Below are positions 55,457 through 55,752 of a DNA stretch of 55,752 nucleotides, piece after piece. Made by a program: the position numbers and the translations under genes. The notes under the pieces were generated by a model. That model was not told the DNA's origin. It searched no databases and saw only the letters and a list, made by a program, of their open reading frames with translations. Where the stretch lies: positions 1 through 55,752 of the forward strand of contig JBMFOH010000010.1 in NCBI GenBank assembly GCA_049969715.1, given 5' to 3'. Numbering within the stretch: position 1 is the first letter of the stretch; every line of letters begins with the position of its first letter. Source of the DNA: JBMFOH01 sp049969715 [NCBI: bacterium] (GTDB lineage: Bacteria; DUMJ01).

Positions 55457-55752
55457 GTGGCTTGTCAAAAAGTAAATCAAGAGCTTTTAGATCTACTCAA
55501 CCAGGCCATAGCAAGAGAGATACAAGTTTCTATTCAGTATATGTGGCAGCATATACAGTGGAGAGGGGTAAAAGCATTTGCTGTTAAGGAAGAGTTTAAG
55601 AGTATCGCTATAGAAGAGATGAAACATGCCGAAATTATAGGAGAGAGGTTGTTCTATCTTGGTGGTATTCCAACTACTAAACCTACTCCAATAAATGTTG
55701 GTAATGCTCTTAAGGAAATGTTAGAGCAGGATGTAAAAGATGAAGAAAACGC
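55457..55752 (+). CDS. bacterioferritin-like protein, cut by the window edge
   Basis: An iron-storage ferroxidase of the ferritin-like superfamily; the first 98 codons are present. The GTG at 55457 follows AGGAGG by 8 nt. Diiron ligands are seen as Glu21 (REIQVSIQYMW) and the ExxH pair Glu54/His57 (EEMKHAE), and LGGIPTTKP matches bacterioferritins. The second half, with the remaining ligands, lies outside. Confidence 0.88.
   Translation, partial: MACQKVNQELLDLLNQAIAREIQVSIQYMWQHIQWRGVKAFAVKEEFKSIAIEEMKHAEIIGERLFYLGGIPTTKPTPINVGNALKEMLEQDVKDEEN

Noticed and set aside
1-55752. CRISPR arrays, IS elements, phage genes, tRNA genes
   Set aside because: No regularly spaced repeats, transposase, integrase or cloverleaf outside tmRNA was found.

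Overview
This is an AT-rich chromosomal segment. Arginine is mostly AGA/AGG and isoleucine often ATA, as in anaerobic thermophiles. Gene content is anaerobe-like: GTP-type PEPCK, iron-dependent alcohol dehydrogenase, many sugar transporters, c-di-AMP synthesis by DisA, and the non-mevalonate isoprenoid enzymes IspD and IspF. The order radA-disA-ispD-ispF-gltX-cysS-rlmB resembles Clostridia and related deep lineages. Both solute-binding proteins have ordinary signal peptides without a lipobox cysteine, and the amidase carries AMIN domains, which hints at an outer membrane. The lineage cannot be fixed from the window; a Dictyoglomus-, Atribacterota- or deep Firmicutes-like thermophile would fit.

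Layout. 1-5400: a very short promoter-to-terminator transcription unit, a decayed copy of a ferritin/VIT-type iron transporter, glycogen branching enzyme, PEPCK, and the intact transporter copy. 5457-9261: a MacAB-like exporter operon ending in a secreted coiled-coil protein. 9313-12489: a large GH31 glycosidase, divergent from 12748-26525, a long carbohydrate locus. That locus holds a sugar ABC importer, two UroD-family proteins, a TIM-barrel isomerase, an unidentified alpha-helical protein, DUF4434 and DUF4127 proteins, a NanE-like epimerase, an RpiR regulator, a Gfo/Idh/MocA oxidoreductase and an Fe-ADH. 26558-33980 (minus): an Opp-type ABC importer feeding into a tiny membrane protein and an FGGY sugar kinase, divergent from a third UroD-family gene. 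35361-47038: a housekeeping superoperon (greA, lysS, radA, disA, ispD, ispF, gltX, cysS, rlmB) ending in two sugar-metabolism genes. 47160-51112 (minus): rpmE, smpB, ssrA (tmRNA), amidase, murI, rpe and a 39-residue zinc ribbon. 51238-55339: tldD, tldE, an orphan livF-type ATPase and a transaldolase, followed by a truncated bacterioferritin at the right edge.

How it works together. The two transporter loci, GH31, kinase, oxidoreductases and isomerases describe import and breakdown of glycosides, while glgB and pckG serve storage and gluconeogenesis. The NanE/RpiR pair suggests an amino sugar. The three UroD-family proteins are scattered among the sugar genes, and none has a haem-pathway neighbour.

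Most notable: the smpB stop codon lies inside the first 10 nt of tmRNA, and the next gene starts 7 nt after the tmRNA CCA end. Two genes appear to have leaderless promoters. Two gene remnants (VIT-like and DUF4434-like) sit beside intact paralogues. The UroD/DUF4127/DUF4434/NanE locus has no assigned pathway. Genes are tightly packed, with many 1-40 bp overlaps. No CRISPR array, IS element or tRNA was seen.
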